Assembly (NCBI GenBank): GCA_016197345.1
Contig: JACPVY010000088.1
Coordinates: forward strand, 1-5,603
Reading direction: 5' to 3'
Length of the DNA: 5,603 nucleotides
Source: Burkholderiales bacterium
GTDB taxonomy: Bacteria > Pseudomonadota > Gammaproteobacteria > Burkholderiales > Burkholderiaceae_D
Shown: piece by piece, positions 1 through 5,603 of the stretch
Numbering within the stretch: position 1 is the stretch's first letter
Layout: every line of letters begins with the position of its first letter
The notes under the pieces: model-generated
What the model saw: the letters and a program-made list of their open reading frames with translations, nothing else
What the model was told of the DNA's origin: nothing
Databases searched by the model: none
Position numbers and translations under genes: made by a program

Positions 1-1325
1 GGCGCTAAAGAAGATTTGACCCATGGTTTGCGCAATAAGCCAAGTTTGTTTGCATTGCGTGCCAACAAGCCAGCGGCAATCATATTGCGGGGGTTATTGG
101 TATTGGTGCAGCTAGTGATAGCGGCGATAATCACCGCGCCATCTGGCATCAAGCCCGCTTCGTTTTCGACCTTGCCGCTAATGCCACGCGCTGCCAGTTC
201 AGAAGTAGGGACACGTTTATGTGGATTCGATGGCCCAGCGATATTGCGCACCACGCTAGAGAGATCAAAATGCAATACGCGTGGATATTCGGCATTGGCT
301 AAGCTAGCCGCCCACAAACCGGTTTCTTTGGCATAGATTTCCACCAATTTCACCAATTCATCATCACGGCCAGTCAAGCGCAAATATTTGATGGTTTGCT
401 CGTCAATCGCAAACATCGCCGCCGTCGAACCAAATTCCGGTGCCATGTTCGAGATCGTCGCACGGTCGCCTAGCGTCAAATTCGCTGCACCCTCGCCAAA
501 AAATTCGAGGTAGGACGACACCACTTTTTGCGCGCGCAAGAATTCCGTCAGCGCTAATACGATGTCAGTCGCGGTGATGCCCTCAAATGGCTTGCCCGTC
601 AGCTCAACGCCGATAATATCGGGCAAACGCATCCACGACGCGCGCCCTAGCATCACGCTTTCGGCTTCCAAACCGCCAACGCCAATTGCGATTACGCCTA
701 GCGCATCGACCATAGGAGTGTGGCTGTCTGTCCCCACTAGCGTATCGGGATAAGCAACGCCATCTAGCACTTGCACCACAGGGGACATACGTTCGAGATT
801 GATTTGATGCAAAATGCCATTGCCGGGCGGAATCACATCAACATTTTTAAAGGCTTTTTTAGTCCAATTGATGAAGTCAAAACGATCTTCATTGCGTCTA
901 TCTTCAATCGCACGATTTTTGGCAAACGCATCGGGATCAAAGCCACCGCATTCTACGGCGAGCGAGTGATCCACCACTAATTGCGTTGGCACCACTGGGT
1001 TGACTAGCGCTGGGTCGCCACCTTGCAAGGCGATTGCATCACGCAAGCCAGCTAAATCGACGAGTGCAGTCTGTCCCAAAATATCGTGACACACCACGCG
1101 TGCCGGAAACCATGGGAAATCGAGATCTTGGCGACGCTCGATCAGTTGCTGTAGCGAAGCGGTGAGCGTGCTGGGATCGCAGCGCCGCACTAAATTTTCA
1201 GCAAGCACACGCGAGGTGTAAGGCAGCTTATCGTAAGCACCAGGCGAAATAGCATCAACGGCAGCACGCGCATCGTAAAATTCCAGCGCGGTGCCGGGTA
1301 GGGCTTTGCGGTATTCTTTATTCAT
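1..1325 (-). CDS. acnD: Fe/S-dependent 2-methylcitrate dehydratase AcnD, N-terminal half (cut by window edge)
   Basis: This is an aconitase-superfamily enzyme that dehydrates 2-methylcitrate in the cytoplasmic methylcitrate cycle, the step done by PrpD in enterobacteria. It normally works with the isomerase PrpF. About 441 codons are present, half of the usual roughly 860, and the frame is open at position 1. The N-terminus (MNKEYRKALPGT, then SRVLAENLVRRCDP) is typical of AcnD. The aconitase motif GTDSHTPMVDALG has D200-S201-H202, and the first [4Fe-4S] ligand is Cys406 in SCTNTNNP. The other two ligand cysteines lie beyond the edge. Start 1325 is chosen because AcnD relatives begin with a similar short M-N segment. 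The only Shine-Dalgarno-like bases are GGAA about 13 nt upstream, so the signal is weak. An in-frame ATG at 1337 is possible but has no ribosome binding site. It follows prpC by 71 bp. A generic aconitase is less likely given the operon and the N-terminus. Confidence 0.93.
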   Translation of the reverse strand, partial: MNKEYRKALPGTALEFYDARAAVDAISPGAYDKLPYTSRVLAENLVRRCDPSTLTASLQQLIERRQDLDFPWFPARVVCHDILGQTALVDLAGLRDAIALQGGDPALVNPVVPTQLVVDHSLAVECGGFDPDAFAKNRAIEDRRNEDRFDFINWTKKAFKNVDVIPPGNGILHQINLERMSPVVQVLDGVAYPDTLVGTDSHTPMVDALGVIAIGVGGLEAESVMLGRASWMRLPDIIGVELTGKPFEGITATDIVLALTEFLRAQKVVSSYLEFFGEGAANLTLGDRATISNMAPEFGSTAAMFAIDEQTIKYLRLTGRDDELVKLVEIYAKETGLWAASLANAEYPRVLHFDLSSVVRNIAGPSNPHKRVPTSELAARGISGKVENEAGLMPDGAVIIAAITSCTNTNNPRNMIAAGLLARNANKLGLLRKPWVKSSLA

Positions 1326-1352
1326 AGCGTTTCGCATTCCAGTGTAGAAGTG

Positions 1353-1377
1353 AAAAAAGCGCAGCAGTGCCGCGCTT
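1353..1377 (-). terminator. Terminator-like hairpin with U-tract between prpC and acnD
   Basis: On the minus strand AAGCGC (1377-1372) can pair perfectly with GCGCTT (1362-1357) around a 9-nt loop, and TTTT follows directly, so six T in a row end the structure. It starts 20 nt after the prpC stop codon and lies 28 nt before the acnD start. The stem is short at 6 bp, so it is more likely a partial terminator, attenuator or mRNA-stabilising hairpin than a complete stop. The hairpin is seen in the sequence and its function is inferred. Confidence 0.5.
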
Positions 1378-1396
1378 CCAAATGGGAGAAAAAGAC

Positions 1397-2551
1397 TTAT
1401 TTACGCTCTTGCAAAGGCACAAACGCCAAATCCTCTGGCCCCACATAATTTGCACTAGGGCGAATAATCTTGTTGTCAATCCGTTGCTCAATGATATGCG
1501 CCGACCAGCCCGAGGTGCGCGCAATCACAAACAAAGGCGTAAACATCGCCGTCGGCACGCCCATCATGTGATACGACACGGCAGAGAACCAATCCAAATT
1601 CGGGAACATTTTTTTGATTTCCCACATCACCGATTCCAAACGCTCAGCGATGTCATACATCTTGGTCGAACCCGCTTCCACGCTCAAATTGTGCGCTACT
1701 TCTTTGATCACTTTATTGCGTGGATCAGAAACCGTGTACACCGGGTGACCAAAGCCAATCACCACTTCACGGTTTTCAACGCGGCGACGGATATCTGCTT
1801 CCGCTTCATCTGGATTGTCATAGCGTTTTTGGATTTCAAATGCGACTTCATTCGCGCCGCCATGCTTAGGCCCACGCAAAGCGCCAATTGCGCCGGTAAT
1901 CGCGGAATAGATGTCGGAGCCTGTCCCTGCAATCACGCGGCTGGTAAAGGTCGACGCATTGAATTCATGCTCTGCATACAAAATCAGGGACGTATGCATC
2001 GCACGTACCCATGATTCTGGTGGTTTTACGCCGTGTAGCAAGTGCAAGAAATGGCCGCCGATAGAATCATCGTCGGTTTCGACTTCGATCCGCTTACCGT
2101 TGTGCGAAAAGTGATACCAGTACAACAGCATCGAACCAAACGACGCCATTAAACGATCGGCGATATCGCGTGCGCCGGGCAAATTGTGATCGTCTTTTTC
2201 TGGCAAGGTGCAACCGAGCACCGAAGCGCCGGTACGCATCACATCCATTGGGTGCGAAGAGGCTGGCAAGCTTTCCAACGCTGCTTTCACATTGGCAGGC
2301 AAGCCGCGCAAGGCTTTTAATTTGCCTTTGTATGCCTTTAATTCAGCCGCCATCGGCAACTTACCATGCACCAACAGATAAGCGATTTCTTCAAATTCGC
2401 AGGTATTTGCCACATCCAAAATATCATAGCCACGGTAGTGCAAATCATTGCCAGTTTTACCCACGCTACATAGCGCAGTATTACCTGCGGCAACGCCAGA
2501 GAGGGCGACAGATTTTTTGGGCTTGAATGGGGTGGCTTCAGGTGCGCTCAT
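1397..2551 (-). CDS. prpC: 2-methylcitrate synthase PrpC
   Basis: This citrate-synthase-family enzyme condenses propionyl-CoA with oxaloacetate to 2-methylcitrate, the entry step of the methylcitrate cycle in the cytoplasm. The product is 384 residues from the chosen start, close to E. coli PrpC (389). Resemblance to PrpC runs end to end, from [11 protein letters not shown] and [13 protein letters not shown] to the C-terminal [11 protein letters not shown]. The citrate synthase catalytic triad is visible as His230 (GPKHGGANE), His269 (GFGHPVYT) and Asp320 (LDWFSAVSY). I prefer the ATG at 2551, giving MSAPEATPF, because GGAG lies 6 nt upstream. An in-frame ATG at 2563 adds four residues (MEKS) but overlaps that ribosome binding site and has only a weak AGAAG of its own. 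It lies 78 bp downstream of prpB on the same strand and is presumably cotranscribed from the sigma-54 promoter ahead of prpB. No damage is seen. Confidence 0.97.
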   Translation of the reverse strand: MSAPEATPFKPKKSVALSGVAAGNTALCSVGKTGNDLHYRGYDILDVANTCEFEEIAYLLVHGKLPMAAELKAYKGKLKALRGLPANVKAALESLPASSHPMDVMRTGASVLGCTLPEKDDHNLPGARDIADRLMASFGSMLLYWYHFSHNGKRIEVETDDDSIGGHFLHLLHGVKPPESWVRAMHTSLILYAEHEFNASTFTSRVIAGTGSDIYSAITGAIGALRGPKHGGANEVAFEIQKRYDNPDEAEADIRRRVENREVVIGFGHPVYTVSDPRNKVIKEVAHNLSVEAGSTKMYDIAERLESVMWEIKKMFPNLDWFSAVSYHMMGVPTAMFTPLFVIARTSGWSAHIIEQRIDNKIIRPSANYVGPEDLAFVPLQERK

Positions 2552-2557
2552 TGATTT

Positions 2558-2561
2558 CTCC
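2558..2561 (-). promoter_or_regulatory. Ribosome binding site that decides the prpC start
   Basis: GGAG on the minus strand sits 6 nt before the ATG at 2551. Its first G is the last base of the alternative upstream ATG at 2563, so a ribosome starting at 2551 would cover the upper codon. This favours the shorter PrpC. Confidence 0.6.
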
Positions 2562-2629
2562 ATAACTTCTAAATTGATGACGTTTTTTTGGCTAACTGCT
2601 AGGCGTTACGCTCCAGCATTGCGTCCGAT

Positions 2630-3520
2630 TTATTTTGCTTTTTGCTGCGCAAACAAGGCATCTAGCTTTTGTTCAAATTCGTGGTAATTGATGCGCTCGT
2701 ACAATTCCATCCGGGTTTGCATGGTGTCGATCACATTTTTCTGGGTGCCATCACGACGTATCGCGTTATAGACGTTTTCTGCGGCTTTATTCATCGCGCG
2801 GAAGGCGGACAAGGGATAGAGCACAATGCCAACATCATTCGCGGCCAATTCTTCCACCGTGTATAAAGGCGTTGCGCCGAATTCGGTGATGTTGGCAAGG
2901 ATAGGTACGTTGACCGCATTAGCAAACTGCTTATACATTGCCAAATCGGTAATCGCTTCTGGGAAAATCATGTCGGCACCGGCTTCGACACAAGCTAGCG
3001 CACGCTCAATCGCGGCATCCAAACCTTCGACCGCGAGCGCATCGGTGCGCGCCATGATGACGAAGTTCTCATCGGTACGGGCATCAACTGCCGCTTTCAC
3101 GCGATCCACCATCTCTTGCTTGCTGACAATTTCTTTGCCGGGACGATGACCGCAACGCTTCGCGCCGACTTGATCTTCGATATGCATCGCTGCTGCGCCA
3201 AATTTGATCATGGATTTCACAGTGCGGGCGACGTTAAACGCTGACGCGCCAAAACCAGTATCGACATCGACCATCAGCGGCAAATCGCAGACATCGGTAA
3301 TGCGCCGTACATCGGTCAGCACATCATCGAGATTCGAAATTCCCAAATCGGGCAAGCCCAAGGAACCAGCGGCAACCCCGCCGCCAGATAAATAAATCGC
3401 TTTAAAACCAGCGCGTTTCGCGAGCAATGCGTGATTGGCGTTAATCGTTCCAACCAATTGCAATGGGGATTCTTCTTGCACCGCACGACGAAATGCGGCA
3501 CCTGCTGAATATTGGCTCAT
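2630..3520 (-). CDS. prpB: 2-methylisocitrate lyase PrpB
   Basis: PrpB cleaves 2-methylisocitrate to pyruvate and succinate, the last step of the methylcitrate cycle. It belongs to the isocitrate lyase/PEP mutase superfamily and is a cytoplasmic Mg-dependent enzyme. The 296 residues match E. coli PrpB in length and can be aligned by eye without gaps over the active site. The superfamily signature KRCGH is at residues 121-125 with catalytic Cys123. The metal-binding acidic residues are Asp85 and Asp87 (VDVDTGFG) and Glu115 (HIEDQ). Further pocket residues are Arg158 (MARTD) and Glu188 (FPEAI). The glycine-rich [16 protein letters not shown] lies at 45-60. Start 3520 is supported by AAGGA 8 nt upstream and by the usual N-terminus. 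It is the first gene of the prpB-prpC-acnD run and sits directly behind a sigma-54 promoter. The gene looks intact. Confidence 0.97.
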   Translation of the reverse strand: MSQYSAGAAFRRAVQEESPLQLVGTINANHALLAKRAGFKAIYLSGGGVAAGSLGLPDLGISNLDDVLTDVRRITDVCDLPLMVDVDTGFGASAFNVARTVKSMIKFGAAAMHIEDQVGAKRCGHRPGKEIVSKQEMVDRVKAAVDARTDENFVIMARTDALAVEGLDAAIERALACVEAGADMIFPEAITDLAMYKQFANAVNVPILANITEFGATPLYTVEELAANDVGIVLYPLSAFRAMNKAAENVYNAIRRDGTQKNVIDTMQTRMELYERINYHEFEQKLDALFAQQKAK

Positions 3521-3528
3521 GTAGCGTT

Positions 3529-3533
3529 TCCTT
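3529..3533 (-). promoter_or_regulatory. Ribosome binding site of prpB
   Basis: AAGGA on the minus strand lies 8 nt before the prpB ATG, inside the short leader expected from the sigma-54 promoter. This is the strongest Shine-Dalgarno sequence of the three minus-strand operon genes. Confidence 0.7.
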
Positions 3534-3555
3534 GTTGAAATGACGCTAGCGATAG

Positions 3556-3571
3556 AGCAAGCGCTGTGCCA
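3556..3571 (-). promoter_or_regulatory. Sigma-54 (RpoN) -24/-12 promoter of the prpB-prpC-acnD operon
   Basis: The minus strand reads TGGCAC, five bases (AGCGC), then TTGCT, a full match to the sigma-54 core TGGCAC-N5-TTGCW including the invariant GG and GC pairs at correct spacing. Counting 12 nt from the GC puts transcription start near 3545, giving a leader of about 25 nt that contains the prpB ribosome binding site. Sigma-54 promoters need an enhancer-binding activator. For prp operons this is classically PrpR, which senses 2-methylcitrate. The match is seen directly and use of the promoter is inferred. Confidence 0.88.
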
Positions 3572-3611
3572 GACCTAAGCAACGCCAACGGTCAGAAATT
3601 TTTTATATGCA

Positions 3612-3635
3612 AATCAAGTACTTATCAATAACTTG
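3612..3635 (+). promoter_or_regulatory. Two overlapping IHF binding sites
   Basis: Two exact matches to the IHF consensus WATCAA-N4-TTR occur in the same orientation: AATCAA-GTAC-TTA at 3612-3624 and TATCAA-TAAC-TTG at 3623-3635. They are offset by 11 bp, about one helical turn, and an A/T-rich tract (3597-3608) lies just upstream, as is common at strong IHF sites. They fall between the sigma-54 promoter and the GAAAC array, where IHF bending would bring an activator to the polymerase. IHF is known to be needed for prpBCDE expression in Salmonella. Confidence 0.72.
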
Positions 3636-3676
3636 CGATTCCAAGGCAGCAGACATAGGGCAAAAGTGGGTTATTC

Positions 3677-3752
3677 GTTTCATTTTTCGACCGAATTGAA
3701 ACAATTTCGATACGGAAACGAAACAAAAACGAAACATCGTTGAAACAAAAAA
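3677..3752. promoter_or_regulatory. GAAAC repeat array, likely upstream activator sites for PrpR
   Basis: Five consecutive 11-bp units start at 3698, 3709, 3720, 3731 and 3742. Each begins GAAAC, except 3709, which is GATAC. An extra GAAAC is at 3715. An inverted GTTTCA at 3677-3682 faces TGAAAC at 3697-3702, and the first unit is itself palindromic (GAAA-CAA-TTTC). The array ends in a run of eight A. It lies about 105-180 bp upstream of the sigma-54 promoter, a normal enhancer distance, and the 11-bp step puts every unit on one face of the helix. PrpR as the bound protein is an inference from the operon. Confidence 0.62.
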
Positions 3753-3798
3753 AAGCGGCACAGCAGCGTATGAGCGCCAGCCTATGCGCTTTACTCGA

Positions 3799-3993
3799 CT
3801 AGCCCCAGCGCAGCGCGCGGGCAACACTGATGAGCGACGCTGCCAAGAGCAAAAACCCCGCCAAAAATGTTGCAATGAACAATACAAACTGTGGTTTTAC
3901 GCGCAGCAATTTTTTACAGCGAACAATTTCTGCGCGCCGCCCTCGCACTCTGCAAGTTACCGTCTTATTATGTGACCTATACGCCCCTATCAT
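3799..3993 (-). CDS. Possible small membrane protein, weakly supported
   Basis: This frame encodes 64 residues: a basic N-terminal half rich in Arg and Lys, then one strongly hydrophobic segment (about residues 37-58, core FVLFIATFLAGFLLLAASLI) and a short basic tail ending ARALRWG. That is the layout of a single-span inner-membrane peptide with a positive N-terminal side. No clear Shine-Dalgarno sequence precedes the ATG at 3993 and I recognise no family. It lies in the gap between prpB and the divergent start at 4101, upstream of the prp control region. It could equally be chance or a degraded remnant. If it is not a gene, the 3753-4019 stretch has no other feature I can support. Confidence 0.25.
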   Translation of the reverse strand: MIGAYRSHNKTVTCRVRGRRAEIVRCKKLLRVKPQFVLFIATFLAGFLLLAASLISVARALRWG

Positions 3994-4019
3994 TCAGCCA
4001 TCTTTTGTTTTTATTTCAT

Positions 4020-4069
4020 CGTTAATTCGTCGCTATCTCACCTTAGGTTTTACGTTCCTTCGTCACTAT
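4020..4069. repeat. Pair of 17-bp imperfect direct repeats upstream of the 4101 gene
   Basis: CGTTAATTCGTCGCTAT (4020-4036) and CGTTCCTTCGTCACTAT (4053-4069) match at 14 of 17 positions. Their starts are 33 bp apart, close to three helical turns. The second copy ends 31 bp before the ATG at 4101. The position suits a two-site operator for the plus-strand gene, but no protein can be named. Confidence 0.4.
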
Positions 4070-4085
4070 TTGCATTGCAGCAATT

Positions 4086-5603
4086 TTAAAAAGGAAATGT
4101 ATGATTACCGATTTCGTCGATACCAAGACCGTTTTCAAGCACGTCACCTTGTACGGCCAATCTTCCGAACAAAGCCCGAACGTTAAAGGCCCGATTCCAA
4201 AAGACTTCACCTTCAATACGCCGATCGGCTGTTGCAATCTCGCCTGCGGCGTCCCGCGTCGCGAAACGCGCCAGATCGCGGTCAAACGTCATCGTGATAT
4301 TGTCGTAAAGGGGCAGGGACTGCTCCGGTCGCAAGTCTTGAAGGGCCATGCACGCGATGGCCTCGCTGCGTAAATCCACGCCGGGGCGGATGGCGGCGGC
4401 CCTGGCCAGCGCCGCGAGGCTATCGAATCTCTGACCAGCTCGCCGGCTCAGGCGCCCCGCCTGCGCCTGGCCGAGATAGGAATCCCGGAGCCTGTCTCTG
4501 GACTCCTTCTCCGCACGCTCGGCGCGCCCGAGGCTTTGATGGAGGTAGACAGTGGCCATCGACGACGCGATGGCGGTCCCGATCGCGAGCAAAAAAAGGG
4601 CCAGCGTTAACGAGGCGATGACACGGTTGCGGCGGCACCACTTCCAGGTACGGCCCAGGGCCGTCGTGCGCATGGCCAGAATCGGACGGTCGTCGATGAA
4701 CCGGCCGAGGTCTTCGGCCATTTCCAGGGCGCTCTGGTATCTCGACCCTGGCTCCTTCTCGATCGACTTGAGCACGATGGTCTCGAGGTCTCGTGGAATT
4801 CGGCGGTCCACTTGCCGCGGGGATGGAGGCGACTTGTTGGCCACGCACTCGAGGAGCTTCCCCCGGTCGGTCTCCTCGAACGCGGGTCTGAGGGTCAAGA
4901 GCTCATAGAGAGTGATCCCAAGACCGTAGACATCGCTGCGTGGATCCGACCAGCCGCGAAGGCGTTCGGGAGCCATGTATCGGGGCGTTCCCACAATGTC
5001 GCCGCTCGCAGAAAGGTCTGTACTGCCGAGGTCCTTGGCTAACCCAAAATCCGTGACCCACACTTCGCCGGCAGCATCGAGAATCAAGTTGGAGGGCTTG
5101 ATGTCCCTGTGGACGATTTGCTCCGCGTGCGCATGAGCGAGGGCCTCTGCCACTTTCAGGGCGAGGCGTGCCGCGTCGAGCCCGTAGTGGTGATCGGAGC
5201 TGCCTTTGAGAACCGGCATTTGTGCCTGGCTGGCGATGAGTTTGTCCAGACTTTGCCCCTCGATGTAGGGCATCACGTAATAGTGGATACCGGCCTCGTC
5301 TCCGGCTGCAAAGACGGGCACGATGTTGGGATGGCGCAGGCTGCCCGCAGCGCGCGATTCGCGCTGAAAGCGCTCGAGGGATTTCTTGTCGAGAAGCCCC
5401 AAGAAAGGAAGCACCTTGATCGCAACCCGGCGTCCGAGGGACTCCTGCTCGGCCTCGTAGACGACTCCCATGCCGCCCCTGGCGATTTCGCGCAGAATCC
5501 GGTATTCACCCAGCCTGGCAGCGGCCGGCTTCGGGAAGGTTTCCGGGCCAGCGTCAGAGGCGGATCCTGCTGCGGGAGGCACACCGCCCCTCGTTGGACT
5601 TAC
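4086..5603 (-). CDS. Planctomycete-type membrane-anchored Ser/Thr protein kinase, truncated
   Basis: This is a Hanks-type (PknB-like) kinase. Numbering from the GTG at 5582, the kinase domain spans about residues 27-295: the P-loop (ARGGMGVVYEAE, 34-45), Lys56 (VAIKVLP), Glu75 of helix C, the catalytic loop HRDIKPSN (158-165), DFG (178-180) and APE (204-206). All key residues are present. The first P-loop glycine is Ala34, a change tolerated in this family. A basic WKWCRRNR stretch leads into one membrane span (about 321-345), then a charged helical linker (RAEKESRDRLRDSYL) and the ALARAAAIRP...LRSEAIACMALQDLRP block that in planctomycete kinases precedes WD40 repeats. Family resemblance stops near residue 452. 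Residues 454-498 are antisense of the 4101 gene, so the stop at 4086 is artificial. The frame is open to 5603. The GTG at 5582 has AGGGG 4 nt upstream, but relatives often carry a longer N-terminal region. Confidence 0.85.
   Translation of the reverse strand, partial: VSPTRGGVPPAAGSASDAGPETFPKPAAARLGEYRILREIARGGMGVVYEAEQESLGRRVAIKVLPFLGLLDKKSLERFQRESRAAGSLRHPNIVPVFAAGDEAGIHYYVMPYIEGQSLDKLIASQAQMPVLKGSSDHHYGLDAARLALKVAEALAHAHAEQIVHRDIKPSNLILDAAGEVWVTDFGLAKDLGSTDLSASGDIVGTPRYMAPERLRGWSDPRSDVYGLGITLYELLTLRPAFEETDRGKLLECVANKSPPSPRQVDRRIPRDLETIVLKSIEKEPGSRYQSALEMAEDLGRFIDDRPILAMRTTALGRTWKWCRRNRVIASLTLALFLLAIGTAIASSMATVYLHQSLGRAERAEKESRDRLRDSYLGQAQAGRLSRRAGQRFDSLAALARAAAIRPGVDLRSEAIACMALQDLRPEQSLPLYDNITMTFDRDLARFATRDAAGEIATADRRIEGEVFWNRAFNVRALFGRLAVQGDVLENGLGIDEIGNHTFPF
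4091..4095 (+). promoter_or_regulatory. Ribosome binding site of the plus-strand gene at 4101
   Basis: AAGGA with a spacer of 5 nt before ATG, following an A-rich stretch. It is a strong signal and the main reason to treat 4101 as a true gene start. It also overlaps the antisense stop codon (4086-4088) region of the kinase frame, so that stop lies in someone else's leader. Confidence 0.6.
4101..4373 (+). CDS. 5' end of an unidentified gene, truncated by the 4223 junction
   Basis: The frame gives 90 residues, but only about the first 41 (positions 4101-4222) look like a real protein. They begin MITDFVDTKTVF and continue through GPIPKDFTF with ordinary soluble composition and a normal codon pattern. 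After the GATC at 4223 the frame runs antisense through the kinase gene and becomes Arg- and Cys-rich, so the TAA at 4371 is accidental. The ATG has AAGGA 5 nt upstream, and the gene is divergent from prpB across a 580-bp control region. I do not recognise the family. It does not resemble a PrpR activator, which begins with a sensor domain of different character. What remains is the head of a native gene whose body is missing. Confidence 0.5.
   Translation: MITDFVDTKTVFKHVTLYGQSSEQSPNVKGPIPKDFTFNTPIGCCNLACGVPRRETRQIAVKRHRDIVVKGQGLLRSQVLKGHARDGLAA
4223..4226. other. Junction between proteobacterial-type and planctomycete-type DNA, at a GATC
   Basis: To the left, the plus-strand gene from 4101 is coherent. 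To the right, the minus-strand kinase is coherent. Each loses sense on crossing this point, and base composition rises sharply to the right. GATC (within CGATCG) is the Sau3AI/MboI/DpnII site, the classic place for ligation chimeras in clone libraries. The exact base of the join cannot be fixed from one sequence, and an error of about 10-20 bp either way is possible. Confidence 0.6.

Noticed and set aside
1367..2014. A 215-codon plus-strand open frame
   Set aside because: It lies wholly opposite prpC, which has full-length resemblance to its family. The translation is rich in His and Arg and is an antisense shadow.
2170..2687. Two overlapping plus-strand frames (2170-2526 and 2448-2687)
   Set aside because: They are antisense to prpC and the end of prpB, with no ribosome binding sites or recognisable domains.
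3755..3801. Hairpin AGCGC...GCGCT followed at a distance by the run of eight T on the minus strand, as a terminator
   Set aside because: The stem is only 5 bp and about 20 nt separate it from the T run, so it does not form a standard intrinsic terminator.
3830..4186. A 118-codon plus-strand frame across the prpB upstream gap
   Set aside because: Its composition is erratic, it has no ribosome binding site, and it overlaps the better-supported start at 4101 in another frame.
4086..4222. C-terminal 45 residues of the kinase frame (454-498) as a novel domain
   Set aside because: They are the antisense of the 4101 gene start and its ribosome binding site, so they are explained by the junction.
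4227..4373. C-terminal 48 residues of the 4101 frame as a Cys/Arg-rich metal-binding domain
   Set aside because: They are antisense to the kinase linker region. The CCNLAC stretch is accidental.
4420..4848. A 142-codon minus-strand frame inside the kinase gene
   Set aside because: It is an out-of-frame reading of high-G+C coding sequence, and the kinase frame explains the region.
1..5603. CRISPR array, tRNA, insertion sequence or attachment site
   Set aside because: I found no spaced identical repeats of CRISPR length, no tRNA-like cloverleaf and no transposase or terminal inverted repeats at the 4223 junction.

Overview
The window holds two stretches of DNA that do not look as if they come from the same genome. 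Positions 1 to about 4222 carry a methylcitrate-cycle (propionate catabolism) locus of proteobacterial type, most likely from a betaproteobacterium. The enzymes are close to known PrpB, PrpC and AcnD proteins, and the locus uses AcnD in place of PrpD. From about 4223 to the right edge the sequence becomes visibly richer in G+C. It encodes a membrane-anchored Hanks-type Ser/Thr kinase whose motifs and linker are those of the large planctomycete kinase families.

Reading right to left on the minus strand, the locus runs prpB (2-methylisocitrate lyase), prpC (2-methylcitrate synthase), then the first half of acnD (Fe/S-dependent 2-methylcitrate dehydratase), which leaves the window at position 1. 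PrpC joins propionyl-CoA to oxaloacetate. AcnD, usually with the isomerase PrpF, converts the product towards 2-methylisocitrate, and PrpB cleaves that to pyruvate and succinate. A terminator-like hairpin lies between prpC and acnD and may set the expression ratio.

The 580 bp in front of prpB contain a full sigma-54 control region in the expected order: a consensus -24/-12 promoter (3556-3571), two overlapping consensus IHF sites 11 bp apart (3612-3635), and a GAAAC array on an 11-bp repeat (3698-3752) preceded by an inverted GTTTCA (3677). This matches control by a PrpR-type sigma-54 activator, whose gene is not in the window.

Divergent from prpB, a well-formed plus-strand gene start at 4101 has a good ribosome binding site, but only about 41 convincing codons before the sequence changes. 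The kinase reading frame, coming from the right, loses its family resemblance at the same place, which is a GATC tetranucleotide at 4223-4226. The simplest reading is a chimeric join (a Sau3AI-type cloning chimera or a misassembly) that cuts both genes. A real recent insertion cannot be excluded from the sequence alone. I see no RNA genes, CRISPR array, insertion sequence or recognisable new defence or biosynthetic system.
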